A stretch of DNA of 45,686 nucleotides from Oscillospiraceae bacterium (GTDB lineage Bacteria; Bacillota_A; Clostridia; Oscillospirales; Ruminococcaceae). The translations under genes and the position numbers were made by a program. The stretch spans positions 1 through 45,686 of the forward strand of contig JAFWUX010000230.1 in the NCBI GenBank assembly GCA_017523995.1, in the 5' to 3' direction. Under the pieces are notes generated by a model. That model was not told the DNA's origin. It searched no databases and saw only the letters and a list, made by a program, of their open reading frames with translations. Positions 25,034 through 32,625 of this stretch are shown piece after piece (positions within the stretch are counted from its first letter, which is position 1; each line of letters opens with the position of its first letter).

Positions 25034-26195
25034 TGCCGTCACCTCCGATGCCGATGAAATTCACATGCGGCGGATCGCCCTGCAGATCGCGGAAGATCTG
25101 CGCGATCTCGTCAGCAGAGATGTTTCTGCCGCCGAGTCCGCCGATATAATTGCTGCCGCGGACAGAAACACCTGCACGCTGCAGCGCCGAATTGACATTT
25201 GTAAAGACCGTGCCCTCGCTGCCGAACGAAATATCCTTTTCGAGCACCGCAAACGCCTTTGCATTTCTGAGCGCATCTGCAATCTCTGCATGCGGGAACG
25301 GCCGGATATAGCGCAGGCGGACAACACCCGCTTTGATCCCCTCTGCACGCAGACGGTCAGCAGTTTCGCGGCAGAGTCCGGCGATGCTGCCCAGCGTCAC
25401 GAGGATGTAATCCGCATCCTCCGTGCGGTAGCGTTCAACCGGACCGGAATACGCTCTGCCGAAGATCTCAGCAAAATCCGATTCCGCCTCTGCGATGACC
25501 TGCTTTGCCGCAAGCATGCCCTCGTGCGCCTTGTATTTGAAAATGTAGTTGGTATCCGGACCGGCAGAAAACGCCATGTTCTTCGGGTTTTCAAAGTCGA
25601 TGCGGTTCTCTGTCTCATAGGGCGGCAGGAACCGGTCTGCCTGAGCCTGCTCCGGAATCTCAACCGTTTCATAGGTGTGCGTCAGGACAAAGCCGTCCAG
25701 ATTGACCATGACCGGCGTGGAAACGCGGCTGTCCTCCGCGATGCGGTAGCTCATCAGCGCCAGATCAAGCGCCTCCTGCGCATTCTCCGCATAGACCTGA
25801 ATCCAGCCGCTGTCGAGCTGCGAAAGGCTGTCGCGCTGGTCGCCGTAGATATTCCACGGCAGCGCGGTCGAACGGTCGGCGTTCATCATAACAATCGGAA
25901 ACCGTCCGCCGGATGCGTAATAGAGACATTCCACCATATAGAGCAGCCCCTGCGAGGATGTCGCGGTGAATGCCCGCGCACCTGCCGCGCTCGCGCCGAT
26001 TGCGCAGGAAAGCGCCGAATGCTCCGATTCCACATGGATGAACTCCGCGCCGAGACTTTTGTCCTCGACCATCTCCGAGAGCCGCTCCACAACGATTGTC
26101 TGCGGCGTGATCGGATATGCGGAGATCACATCAGGCTTTGCAAGGCGGATGCCCTCTGCAAATGCCTCGTTGCCGGATAAAAACCGTTTGCTCAT
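25026..26195 (-). CDS. porA: 2-oxoacid:ferredoxin oxidoreductase alpha subunit
   Basis: 389 residues from ATG 26195 (MSKRFLSGNEAFAEGIRLA). Contains the pyrimidine-binding signature VISAYPITPQTIVVERLSEM, the CoA/substrate segment TATSSQGLLYMVECLYYASG, and a C-terminal transketolase-like domain ending in NYIGGLGGRNIS. Length and motifs match the separate alpha subunit of the four-subunit class. Its ATG overlaps the porD stop by 4 nt (ATGA), so the four genes form a tightly coupled operon G-D-A-B. Confidence 0.92.
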   Translation of the reverse strand: MSKRFLSGNEAFAEGIRLAKPDVISAYPITPQTIVVERLSEMVEDKSLGAEFIHVESEHSALSCAIGASAAGARAFTATSSQGLLYMVECLYYASGGRFPIVMMNADRSTALPWNIYGDQRDSLSQLDSGWIQVYAENAQEALDLALMSYRIAEDSRVSTPVMVNLDGFVLTHTYETVEIPEQAQADRFLPPYETENRIDFENPKNMAFSAGPDTNYIFKYKAHEGMLAAKQVIAEAESDFAEIFGRAYSGPVERYRTEDADYILVTLGSIAGLCRETADRLRAEGIKAGVVRLRYIRPFPHAEIADALRNAKAFAVLEKDISFGSEGTVFTNVNSALQRAGVSVRGSNYIGGLGGRNISADEIAQIFRDLQGDPPHVNFIGIGGDGNG

Positions 26196-26485
26196 TTGCG
26201 CTCCGCCTCCATTCCGATTGCACCGGTTTTGCATATTTTTGCGCAGATGCCGCAGCCCTTGCAGAAGTCATAATCAATGACCGCTTTGCCCGCCTGCACG
26301 GAGATCACGCCGTCCGGACAGTAGAGATAGCACTGCTCGCAGCCGATACATCGTGCCGGATCAATCACCGGACGGATGCTGCGCCATCCGCTGTTGACCG
26401 AGACGAGATAGCCTGCTTCAAACGCAGTCGCCTCGGGGATATCGGCAAAATCAAACTGTGTTTTTGTTCTGATATGCGGCTTCAT
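26192..26485 (-). CDS. porD: 2-oxoacid:ferredoxin oxidoreductase delta subunit (2[4Fe-4S] ferredoxin-like)
   Basis: 97 residues with two full cluster motifs, CIGCEQCYLYC(P) and CKGCGICAKIC(K), each donating to the other cluster as in bacterial 2[4Fe-4S] ferredoxins. It carries electrons from the TPP site to external ferredoxin. Its start overlaps the porG stop by 4 nt. Confidence 0.93.
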   Translation of the reverse strand: MKPHIRTKTQFDFADIPEATAFEAGYLVSVNSGWRSIRPVIDPARCIGCEQCYLYCPDGVISVQAGKAVIDYDFCKGCGICAKICKTGAIGMEAERK

Positions 26486-26997
26486 TTCTGCACCGCCTTT
26501 CCTGCCCGTTCCAGCGCCTCGATGTTGCGCGCATGGAGCTTTTCGGGCATGTATCCGCGGATCGCGCTGACCGCCTGTTCCGCCGTAATCAGACCGGAGC
26601 GCGCCGCCGCGATGCCGAGCATCACAGTGTTGACCGTCGGGAGCCGGAGCTCCTTTGCGATTGCAGCGGCATCATAGACCTCAGCGCCCTCGATCTGCGA
26701 TCTGGAATTGACAAGGATGCTGCCTTCCGGCTTCAGCAGATTCCGAAGTGCCGGTGAATACAGCGTATCATCGAGCACGACAATGAAATCTGCGTGTTCG
26801 GTCTGACTGCGGTCAAGCACCGGCTTCGTATCAAGCTTGGTAAACGCCCTGACCGGTGCACCGCGGCGTTCCGGACCGAATGACGGAAAGCTGAGCGCAT
26901 ACTGCCCGCCGCGGTCGGTGATATATGCCGCGCCGAACAGCTTTGCTGCCGTAAATGCGCCCTGTCCGCCGCGTCCGAGCCACAGGATCTCTTTCAT
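26482..26997 (-). CDS. porG: 2-oxoacid:ferredoxin oxidoreductase gamma subunit
   Basis: 171 residues from ATG 26997 (MKEILWLGRGGQGAFTAAK), chosen because GGAG is 9 nt upstream; the in-frame ATG at 27006 would touch the ribosome site. The motif GRGGQG and the segment FPSFGPERRGAPVRAF are the gamma signature. First gene of the operon. Confidence 0.92.
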   Translation of the reverse strand: MKEILWLGRGGQGAFTAAKLFGAAYITDRGGQYALSFPSFGPERRGAPVRAFTKLDTKPVLDRSQTEHADFIVVLDDTLYSPALRNLLKPEGSILVNSRSQIEGAEVYDAAAIAKELRLPTVNTVMLGIAAARSGLITAEQAVSAIRGYMPEKLHARNIEALERAGKAVQK

Positions 26998-27030
26998 AAT
27001 CCGCATCTCCTATCAAATTGATATGTGATT

Positions 27031-27059
27031 ATTATACCAGTATCTGCGTGCTTTGTCCA
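27031..27059 (-). promoter_or_regulatory. porGDAB promoter with shared TATTGGACAAA element
   Basis: TGGACA (27054-27059), 17-bp spacer, TGG-TATAAT (-10 at 27031-27036). The TATTGGACAAA element covers 27052-27062. The neighbouring lysR gene ends 38 bp from the promoter. Confidence 0.75.
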
Positions 27060-27096
27060 ATACATATGAACAATCGTCAGTTATAGATAAAAGCTA

Positions 27097-28014
27097 TTAC
27101 AGCTGCAGTCCGAGATAGCGCCGCAGCTCCTCAAGATAGATCGCTGCCGTGCGGCTGCGAAGCGTATTTTTCAGCGTGATATAGCCGATCTCCATGACCT
27201 CATCCGCATCGCCGCAGTCAAACGGAACAGCGGTGTAATCGCTGCCGTTGAGCTCCTCGCAGATGATGCCCGAACAGAGTGTATAGCCATTCAGACCGAT
27301 CATCAGATTGAGCATAGTCGCGCGGTCATTCGCCTTGATCGTCCGCGGATAATCCGCCGTGCTGAGAATCTCCTCGGCGTAATAGAATGAACTGTTCGCG
27401 CCCTGCTCAAAGGAGAGGCAGGGATAATCCGCGAGGTCCTCAAAGGTGATCTTCTTCTGCTTTGCGAGCGGATGCCCCTTCCAGAGGTAGACATACGGCT
27501 GACATTCTGTCAGCGGCGTAAAGACAAGCCCGTTTGTGCTGAGCAGCTTGGTCAGCGCCTTGCGGTTGAAATTGTTGAGATAGATGATGCCGATCTCACT
27601 GCGCATGGTTGCCACATCGCTGATGATCTCAGCGGTTTTTGTCTCGCGGATCGCAAATTCATATTCCGCTGTATCAAACCGCTTGACCATCTCCACAAAA
27701 GCCTTGACAGCAAAAGAATAATGCTGCGCCGAGACGCCGAACTTCTTTTTCACTTTGCCCTTTGCGGAATATTTCTCCGCCAGAATATCGAACTGCCCGA
27801 CAACCTGCTGTGCATAGCGCAGAAACTCGGCGCCGTCATTTGTCACGGTGACGCCGCGCCCGCTGCGGTTGAAAATCAGGATGCCGGCTTCCTTTTCCAG
27901 CTCCTGCACGGATGCCGTCAGCGAAGGCTGCGAGACATAAAGCTGCTCCGCCGCCTTGTTCATCGAGCCGGTTTCCGCGATTGTCAGCGCGTATTTCAAT
28001 TGCTGCAAGGTCAT
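27097..28014 (-). CDS. LysR-family transcriptional regulator of the sulfur block
   Basis: 305 residues from ATG 28014 (GGAG 7 nt upstream; ATG 28020 is too close to it). The N-terminal winged helix LQQLKYALTIAETGSMNKAAEQLYVSQPSLTASVQELE is a standard LysR domain; the rest is a two-lobe effector domain. It starts 11 nt after the mccA stop, so it is the last gene of the methyltransferase-mccB-ahcY-mccA operon. Position suggests it senses a sulfur metabolite such as O-acetylserine, as CysB, CysL and CmbR do, and may bind the TATTGGACAAA promoters nearby. That link is inference. Confidence 0.9.
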   Translation of the reverse strand: MTLQQLKYALTIAETGSMNKAAEQLYVSQPSLTASVQELEKEAGILIFNRSGRGVTVTNDGAEFLRYAQQVVGQFDILAEKYSAKGKVKKKFGVSAQHYSFAVKAFVEMVKRFDTAEYEFAIRETKTAEIISDVATMRSEIGIIYLNNFNRKALTKLLSTNGLVFTPLTECQPYVYLWKGHPLAKQKKITFEDLADYPCLSFEQGANSSFYYAEEILSTADYPRTIKANDRATMLNLMIGLNGYTLCSGIICEELNGSDYTAVPFDCGDADEVMEIGYITLKNTLRSRTAAIYLEELRRYLGLQL

Positions 28015-28025
28015 AATCATTCTCC

Positions 28026-28937
28026 TTAATCGTAAAGTCCCGTACTGAAATAGCGGTCGCCTCTGTCCGGAAAGACTGTGACGATATTGCCGCTTTCGAT
28101 GCGCTCCGTCAGCTTGAGAACGGCTGCCAGCGCCGCACCGGATGAGGAACCTGCAAAGATGCCCTCGGTTTTCGCGAGCCGCTTTGCTGCCGTAAATGCT
28201 TCTGCATCGTTGATCTTGATGACATCATCGACCAGAGACATATCCATTGTCTCCGCGATGAAATCATTGCCGATGCCCTCGATGTTGTAATCGCCGTGCT
28301 CACCGCCGCCCATTGTCGAGCCGACCGGATCGGCGAGAATGCCGCGAATCTGCGGATTCTTCTCCTTCAGATAGCGCAGAATGCCGGTATAAGTGCCGCC
28401 GCTGCCTGCGCCTGCAACAACATAGTCGATTCTGCCGTCCAGTGCCTCATAGATTTCTCTGCCGGTGGTCTCATAATGCGCGAGCGGATTGCTCTGGTTT
28501 TTGAACTGCTCAAGCGAGACGGCATCGGGAATCTGCGCCTTGATCTGCTCCGCCTTTTCGACTGCGCCGAGCATTCCCTTTTCACGCGGCGTGTTGACAA
28601 CCTCTGCCCCGAGCGCCCGCAGGAGCGCCTGCTTTTCCGCAGAAAATTTCGTCGGGACAACAAAGATGATGCGGTAGCCGCGGTTCAGCGCTGCAAACGC
28701 AATGCCGAGACCGGTGTTTCCGGCGGTCGCTTCCACGATTGTGCCGCCCGGTTTCAGGATGCCGCGCCGCTCTGCATCGTTGAGCATATAGAGCCCCGTG
28801 CGGTCCTTGACGCTGCCGGACGGATTCCAGAGTTCCAGCTTTGCAAAGACATTCAGCGCCGGTTTCTTCACAATATTTCCAAGCCGTACAAGCGGCGTAT
28901 TGCCGATCAGTGCCTGTGCGGATTCATAATAGTTCAT
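28026..28937 (-). CDS. mccA: Cystathionine beta-synthase / cysteine synthase family enzyme (MccA-like)
   Basis: 303 residues, PLP fold II. PLP lysine Lys44 in NPSGSVKDRTG; substrate loop EATAGNTGLG; phosphate cradle GAGSGGTYTG; SSSGAA. The Ala in TAGNTG, where O-acetylserine sulfhydrylases have Ser, and the gene context match Bacillus MccA (YrhA), which condenses O-acetylserine or serine with homocysteine to cystathionine. A CysK role using sulfide cannot be fully excluded. ATG 28937 overlaps the ahcY stop by 4 nt. With ahcY and mccB it completes homocysteine to cysteine conversion. Confidence 0.88.
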   Translation of the reverse strand: MNYYESAQALIGNTPLVRLGNIVKKPALNVFAKLELWNPSGSVKDRTGLYMLNDAERRGILKPGGTIVEATAGNTGLGIAFAALNRGYRIIFVVPTKFSAEKQALLRALGAEVVNTPREKGMLGAVEKAEQIKAQIPDAVSLEQFKNQSNPLAHYETTGREIYEALDGRIDYVVAGAGSGGTYTGILRYLKEKNPQIRGILADPVGSTMGGGEHGDYNIEGIGNDFIAETMDMSLVDDVIKINDAEAFTAAKRLAKTEGIFAGSSSGAALAAVLKLTERIESGNIVTVFPDRGDRYFSTGLYD

Positions 28938-30181
28938 GCTGTTTCGCCTCCGTATAAATAGGTACGCTGTTCTGCAGTCAGCGTGTCGATCTCGATGCCC
29001 ATGCTGCTGAGCTTTCTGCGCGCGACAGCTTCATCGACTTCGCGCGGGACATTATTGAGCACGCTCGCGACATTCCCGCGGTTCCGGATGAGCCACTCTG
29101 CGCTGAGCGCCTGAATCGCAAAGCTCATGTCCATGATCTCCGCGGGATGCCCGTCCCCTGCCGCGAGATTGACAAGTCTGCCCTCTGCAATAACATAAAT
29201 CGTCACGCCGTTCGGCAGCGTATAACCGATGATATTGTTCCTTGCCTCGAATGTTTTGACCGCGAGTTTTCTGAGCCCCGCCATATCGACTTCGACATCG
29301 AAATGCCCGGCATTGCAGAGGATTGCGCCCTCGTGCATATTGAGGAAACTGTTTTCGGTAATGACCTGACTGCAGCCCGTCACGGTGACGAAGAAGTCAC
29401 CGGTCTTTGCGGCGTCTTCCATCTTCATGACCGTGAAACCGTCCATCACGGCTTCGATCGCTTTGACCGGATCGACCTCGGTGACAATGACCTTTGCGCC
29501 GAGCCCCTTTGCACGCATCGCCGCGCCTTTGCCGCACCAGCCGTAGCCCGCGATGACAACCGTTTTGCCCGCAACAATCAGATTCGTTGTGCGGTTGATG
29601 CCGTCCCAAACGGACTGCCCCGTGCCGTAGCGGTTGTCGAACAGATGCTTGCAGTCCGCATCGTTGACGAGCATCATCGGAAATTTGAGTTCACCGGCTT
29701 TCGCCATTGCTTTCAGGCGCAGGATGCCGGTTGTGGTCTCCTCGCAGCCGCCGATCACATGCCTGAGCAGCTCGGGGTATTCGTTATGAATCAGCGTGAC
29801 GAGATCGCCGCCGTCATCAATGATGAAATGCGGCTGCGCTTCAATCACGCGGCGTGTATGTGCTTCGTATTCTTCGGGCGTTACGCCGTGCCACGCAAAG
29901 ACATTCAAGCCGCTGTGGACAAGCGCCGCCGCAATATCATCCTGCGTGGACAAGGGATTCGAGCCTGTGATATACATCTCCGCGCCGCCCGCCGCCAGAA
30001 CGCGGCAGAGATACGCGGTTTTCGCCTCAAGGTGAATCGAGAGCGCAATGCGCTTTCCGGCAAACGGCTTTGTCTTTGCAAAATCCGCCTCGATACCCCG
30101 CAGCAGCGGCATGTTGTTTTTCACCCACTGGATTTTCTGCTCGCCGCTCTCCCAGAGCGACAGATCACGAATCTCATGCAT
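28934..30181 (-). CDS. ahcY: Adenosylhomocysteinase
   Basis: 415 residues from ATG 30181 (GGAGG 6 nt upstream; overlaps the mccB stop by 8 nt). Hydrolyses S-adenosylhomocysteine to adenosine and homocysteine with bound NAD. Visible: ALSIHLEAKTAYL, the NDADCKHLFDNRYGTGQS substrate region, the dinucleotide motif VVIAGYGWCGKG, HFDVEVD and the C-terminal KLSSMGIEIDTLT. Length matches the short class seen in archaea and some Firmicutes. Most Firmicutes use the Pfs/MtnN plus LuxS route instead, so its place inside an mcc operon is notable. Confidence 0.93.
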   Translation of the reverse strand: MHEIRDLSLWESGEQKIQWVKNNMPLLRGIEADFAKTKPFAGKRIALSIHLEAKTAYLCRVLAAGGAEMYITGSNPLSTQDDIAAALVHSGLNVFAWHGVTPEEYEAHTRRVIEAQPHFIIDDGGDLVTLIHNEYPELLRHVIGGCEETTTGILRLKAMAKAGELKFPMMLVNDADCKHLFDNRYGTGQSVWDGINRTTNLIVAGKTVVIAGYGWCGKGAAMRAKGLGAKVIVTEVDPVKAIEAVMDGFTVMKMEDAAKTGDFFVTVTGCSQVITENSFLNMHEGAILCNAGHFDVEVDMAGLRKLAVKTFEARNNIIGYTLPNGVTIYVIAEGRLVNLAAGDGHPAEIMDMSFAIQALSAEWLIRNRGNVASVLNNVPREVDEAVARRKLSSMGIEIDTLTAEQRTYLYGGETA

Positions 30182-31340
30182 GGCGCACCTCCGCCTGCGC
30201 GATCGCCTGCTCCAGATCCGCAAGAATATCCGCGATATTCTCAATGCCGACCGACAGCCGGATCAGACCGTCCGTGATGCCGACCTGCTTGCGGATCTCC
30301 GCCGGAATAGATGCGTGCGTCATGGTCGCCGGATGGCAGACGAGCGACTCCACGCCGCCGAGCGACTCCGCGAGCATCACGAGCTCCAGACGCTCGAAGA
30401 ATACACGGATATCGTAGTTCTCGTGCAGTTCAAAGGAGATCATCACGCCGCCGTTTTTCGCCTGCTTTCTGTTGACCGCATAGCCCTGACTTTCCGGCAG
30501 ACCGGGATAATACACGCGCTTCACCGCCGGATGCGCCGCAAGGAATGCCGCCGCTTTCTCCGCATTTTCCACATGTCTGTCCATGCGGACGGCAAGCGTC
30601 TTGATGCCGCGGATCAGCAGGAACGAATCAAACGGACCGAGCACGCCGCCGGTTGAATTCTGGATGAACGCGAGCCGCTCTGCGAGCTCTGCCGTGCTGA
30701 CAACCGCAAGTCCCGCAACAACGTCGCTGTGTCCGCCGAGATATTTCGTCGCGCTGTGCACAACGATATCCGCGCCGAGCGCAAGCGGCTTCTGCAGATA
30801 GGGCGTCATGAAGGTGTTATCGACAATGACGAGCAGACCGTGCTGATGCGCGATCTCCGAGACCGCCGCAATATCCGTGACCGTCATCAGCGGATTCGCG
30901 GGACTCTCGATGATCACCGCTTTCGTGTCGGGCGTGATCTGCGTTTCAAACACGCTGAGATCGGCAGTATCCGCAATGGTGTAGGTGATGCCGAAGTGGT
31001 TGAACACCTTGTCAAGCACGCGGAATGTGCCGCCGTAGACATTGCTGGAAATCAGCACGCGGTCGCCGCTGTTCAGAAGGCTCAGAACCGCCGTAATCGC
31101 CGCCATGCCGGAGCCGAATGCAAAGCCTGCATCGCCGCCCTCGAGCTCGGCGATCAGCTTTTCAAGTGCCTCTCTTGTCGGGTTGCCGGTGCGCGAATAC
31201 TCATAGCCGCGCATTTTGCCGAGACCGTCCTGCTGATAGGTCGAGGTCTGGTAGATCGGGACATTGACTGCGCCGGTGCGCGGATCATTGGAAATGCCGC
31301 CGTGAATCAGCGCGGTCTCGGGATGTTGATACTTGCTCAT
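30174..31340 (-). CDS. mccB: Cystathionine gamma-lyase/synthase family enzyme (MccB-like)
   Basis: 388 residues, PLP fold I Cys/Met-metabolism family. GYEYSRTGNPTREALE, the PLP lysine Lys199 in HSATKYLGGHSD, and SLGGVESLVCHPATMTHASI are all present. In this operon (with mccA and ahcY) the lyase direction, cystathionine to cysteine, is most likely; a MetB synthase role cannot be ruled out from motifs. Start ATG 31340 follows the methyltransferase stop by 11 nt, with AAGGAG upstream. Confidence 0.9.
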   Translation of the reverse strand: MSKYQHPETALIHGGISNDPRTGAVNVPIYQTSTYQQDGLGKMRGYEYSRTGNPTREALEKLIAELEGGDAGFAFGSGMAAITAVLSLLNSGDRVLISSNVYGGTFRVLDKVFNHFGITYTIADTADLSVFETQITPDTKAVIIESPANPLMTVTDIAAVSEIAHQHGLLVIVDNTFMTPYLQKPLALGADIVVHSATKYLGGHSDVVAGLAVVSTAELAERLAFIQNSTGGVLGPFDSFLLIRGIKTLAVRMDRHVENAEKAAAFLAAHPAVKRVYYPGLPESQGYAVNRKQAKNGGVMISFELHENYDIRVFFERLELVMLAESLGGVESLVCHPATMTHASIPAEIRKQVGITDGLIRLSVGIENIADILADLEQAIAQAEVRHA

Positions 31341-31351
31341 AATCTTTCTCC

Positions 31352-32251
31352 TTATTCAAAGCTGTAGCCTGCGGTATAAACTGCCGAGATCAGGCTGACG
31401 TTTTCAAATGCGTGCATGCGGTCGGCTCTGCCGCTGAAATATGCCGCCTGCACCTTTTCCGGTGTCAGGTTCGCGTCGATCTGAAAGCCGAGCGCATAAA
31501 GCGCACGCGATACATCATTATATGCGTAGCCGCCGCGCATCTGCTCGCCGAGGGATTCGGTGATCTCCTCGAGCCGCTGCACACGCGCCGGATAATCATG
31601 TCCCTGCATCGGGTAATCGAACACGAGCGCACTCTCCGGTGCGGAAAGCGCCGCGATCTGTTCAAGCGTATGCGCAAACACATCAAGCGTCAGATAATAG
31701 GTCACACCGAGGATGCTGAAAAACGTTTTGCGGTTCGGATCAAAGCCTGCTTCCAGCAGTTTATCCGTCATGCGCTCGCGTTCAAAATCGACCGGCACAA
31801 AATGCACATTTTTCGGAATGTTCCATTCAAGCTGCCGGATGCGCTCCCGCTTGTAGCGCTGTGTATCGGGGTGGTCAATCTCAAAAATCTCGATATCCGG
31901 ATTCGGATTCCGGAACGAAAAGGTATCGGAGCCCGCACCGCAGATCACATACTGGATCTTGCCGTTCTGATAAGCAAACTGCTCTAAGCGGCTCTCCGTA
32001 AAATGAATGCGTGAAAGCGGAATCGGCGCAATGTATTCGCTGATGATCTGCTCGGTATCCTCACGCGAAAAGGGCTTGCCGTCTGCGGTAAACCCGCGGC
32101 TGACCATATCGTACATCGCATCGTATTCCTCTTTGCCCATGATGTCGAATGCGAGATCGTCATCAAATATTTTCTCTCTGACGCGGACGGCATGCCATGC
32201 TCTCGCAAAGGCGCAGAGCTTTGCCGTCACGCTCTCCTGCTGCTCAACCAT
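31352..32251 (-). CDS. Class I SAM-dependent methyltransferase (LCMT/Ppm1-like)
   Basis: 299 residues from ATG 32251 (GGAGG 4 nt upstream). The SAM site VICGAGSDTFSFRN and the acidic motif EIFEIDHPDTQ are of the leucine-carboxyl/O-methyltransferase (TIGR00027-like) class. It would use SAM and release S-adenosylhomocysteine, the substrate of the next-but-one gene product. Bacillus yrrT, an unrelated-length methyltransferase, holds the same first place in the yrrT-mtnN-mccA-mccB operon. The acceptor molecule is unknown. An intrinsic terminator lies between the cysteine leader ORF and this start. Confidence 0.85.
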   Translation of the reverse strand: MVEQQESVTAKLCAFARAWHAVRVREKIFDDDLAFDIMGKEEYDAMYDMVSRGFTADGKPFSREDTEQIISEYIAPIPLSRIHFTESRLEQFAYQNGKIQYVICGAGSDTFSFRNPNPDIEIFEIDHPDTQRYKRERIRQLEWNIPKNVHFVPVDFERERMTDKLLEAGFDPNRKTFFSILGVTYYLTLDVFAHTLEQIAALSAPESALVFDYPMQGHDYPARVQRLEEITESLGEQMRGGYAYNDVSRALYALGFQIDANLTPEKVQAAYFSGRADRMHAFENVSLISAVYTAGYSFE

Positions 32252-32267
32252 AAATCCTCCTGACTGC

Positions 32268-32307
32268 ATAAAAACGGCGCAGAATGCATACCGCACCCAG
32301 CGCCGTT
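32268..32307 (-). terminator. Attenuator-like terminator just upstream of the methyltransferase start
   Basis: On the minus strand AACGGCGC (32300-32307), a 19-nt loop and GCGCCGTT (32273-32280) are followed by TTT, giving five Ts in a row. It sits inside the leader, 17 nt before the first structural gene, so it must be regulated or leaky. Loop bases 32287-32297 can pair with leader-ORF bases 32375-32386 (11 bp, one bulged base), a candidate antiterminator contact. Confidence 0.7.
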
Positions 32308-32343
32308 CCGGATTTTGCCTGTATCACAAATCGCAGCAGAGGA

Positions 32344-32445
32344 TCAACATCGCTGCGCAGACATTCCGCTTGCAGGTGCCGGTATGGATATGGAATTGTT
32401 CATCTGATTCATACAACAGCACATCATCCAAATACGATTCAGCAT
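32344..32445 (-). CDS. Cysteine-run leader peptide (33 codons)
   Basis: ATG 32445 is 8 nt after AAAGGAG, about 45 nt downstream of the predicted transcript start. The peptide begins MLNRIWMMCCCMNQ, has Cys at codons 9-11 (TGC TGT TGT), six Met in 33 residues and Cys as the last codon before TGA. No domain or export signal is present. The operon that follows makes cysteine from S-adenosylhomocysteine. A cysteine-starvation stall at codons 9-11 would leave codons 20-24 free to pair with the terminator loop. The function is inferred; a small RiPP precursor is a less likely alternative, since no maturase is nearby apart from the methyltransferase. Confidence 0.7.
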   Translation of the reverse strand: MLNRIWMMCCCMNQMNNSISIPAPASGMSAQRC

Positions 32446-32495
32446 TTCCGGCACTCCTTTCTCAAATTATTAGTATTCCTATCGGAACTGTATGT

Positions 32496-32524
32496 ATTAT
32501 AGCACAGATCGCATACAATGTCAA
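32496..32524 (-). promoter_or_regulatory. Consensus promoter of the leader-methyltransferase-mccB-ahcY-mccA-lysR operon
   Basis: Perfect TTGACA (32519-32524), 17-bp spacer, TGC-TATAAT (-10 at 32496-32501). Just downstream, TTCC-GATA-GGAA (about 32475-32486) is a short dyad over the transcript start and could bind a repressor. Confidence 0.85.
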
Positions 32525-32591
32525 TAGGAAAAAACGATAATCGGCAATCTGCACAAAAATATCATTCATATCCGGTTTCGCACCGGACGCA

Positions 32592-32619
32592 GAAAATCCC
32601 CCGAGCAGCCTCAGGGGAT
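32592..32619 (-). terminator. Terminator after the ABC permease gene
   Basis: ATCCCC (about 32596-32601) pairs with GGGGAT (32614-32619) with an inner GAG/CTC pairing, followed on the minus strand by TTTTCTG. It ends the transporter operon before the leader promoter. Confidence 0.65.
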
Positions 32620-32625
32620 CGCAGA

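Noticed and set aside
32268..32524. SAM riboswitch or T-box before the methyltransferase operon.
   Set aside because: No T-box sequence or SAM-box kink-turn could be found. The leader ORF plus terminator explains the stretch better.
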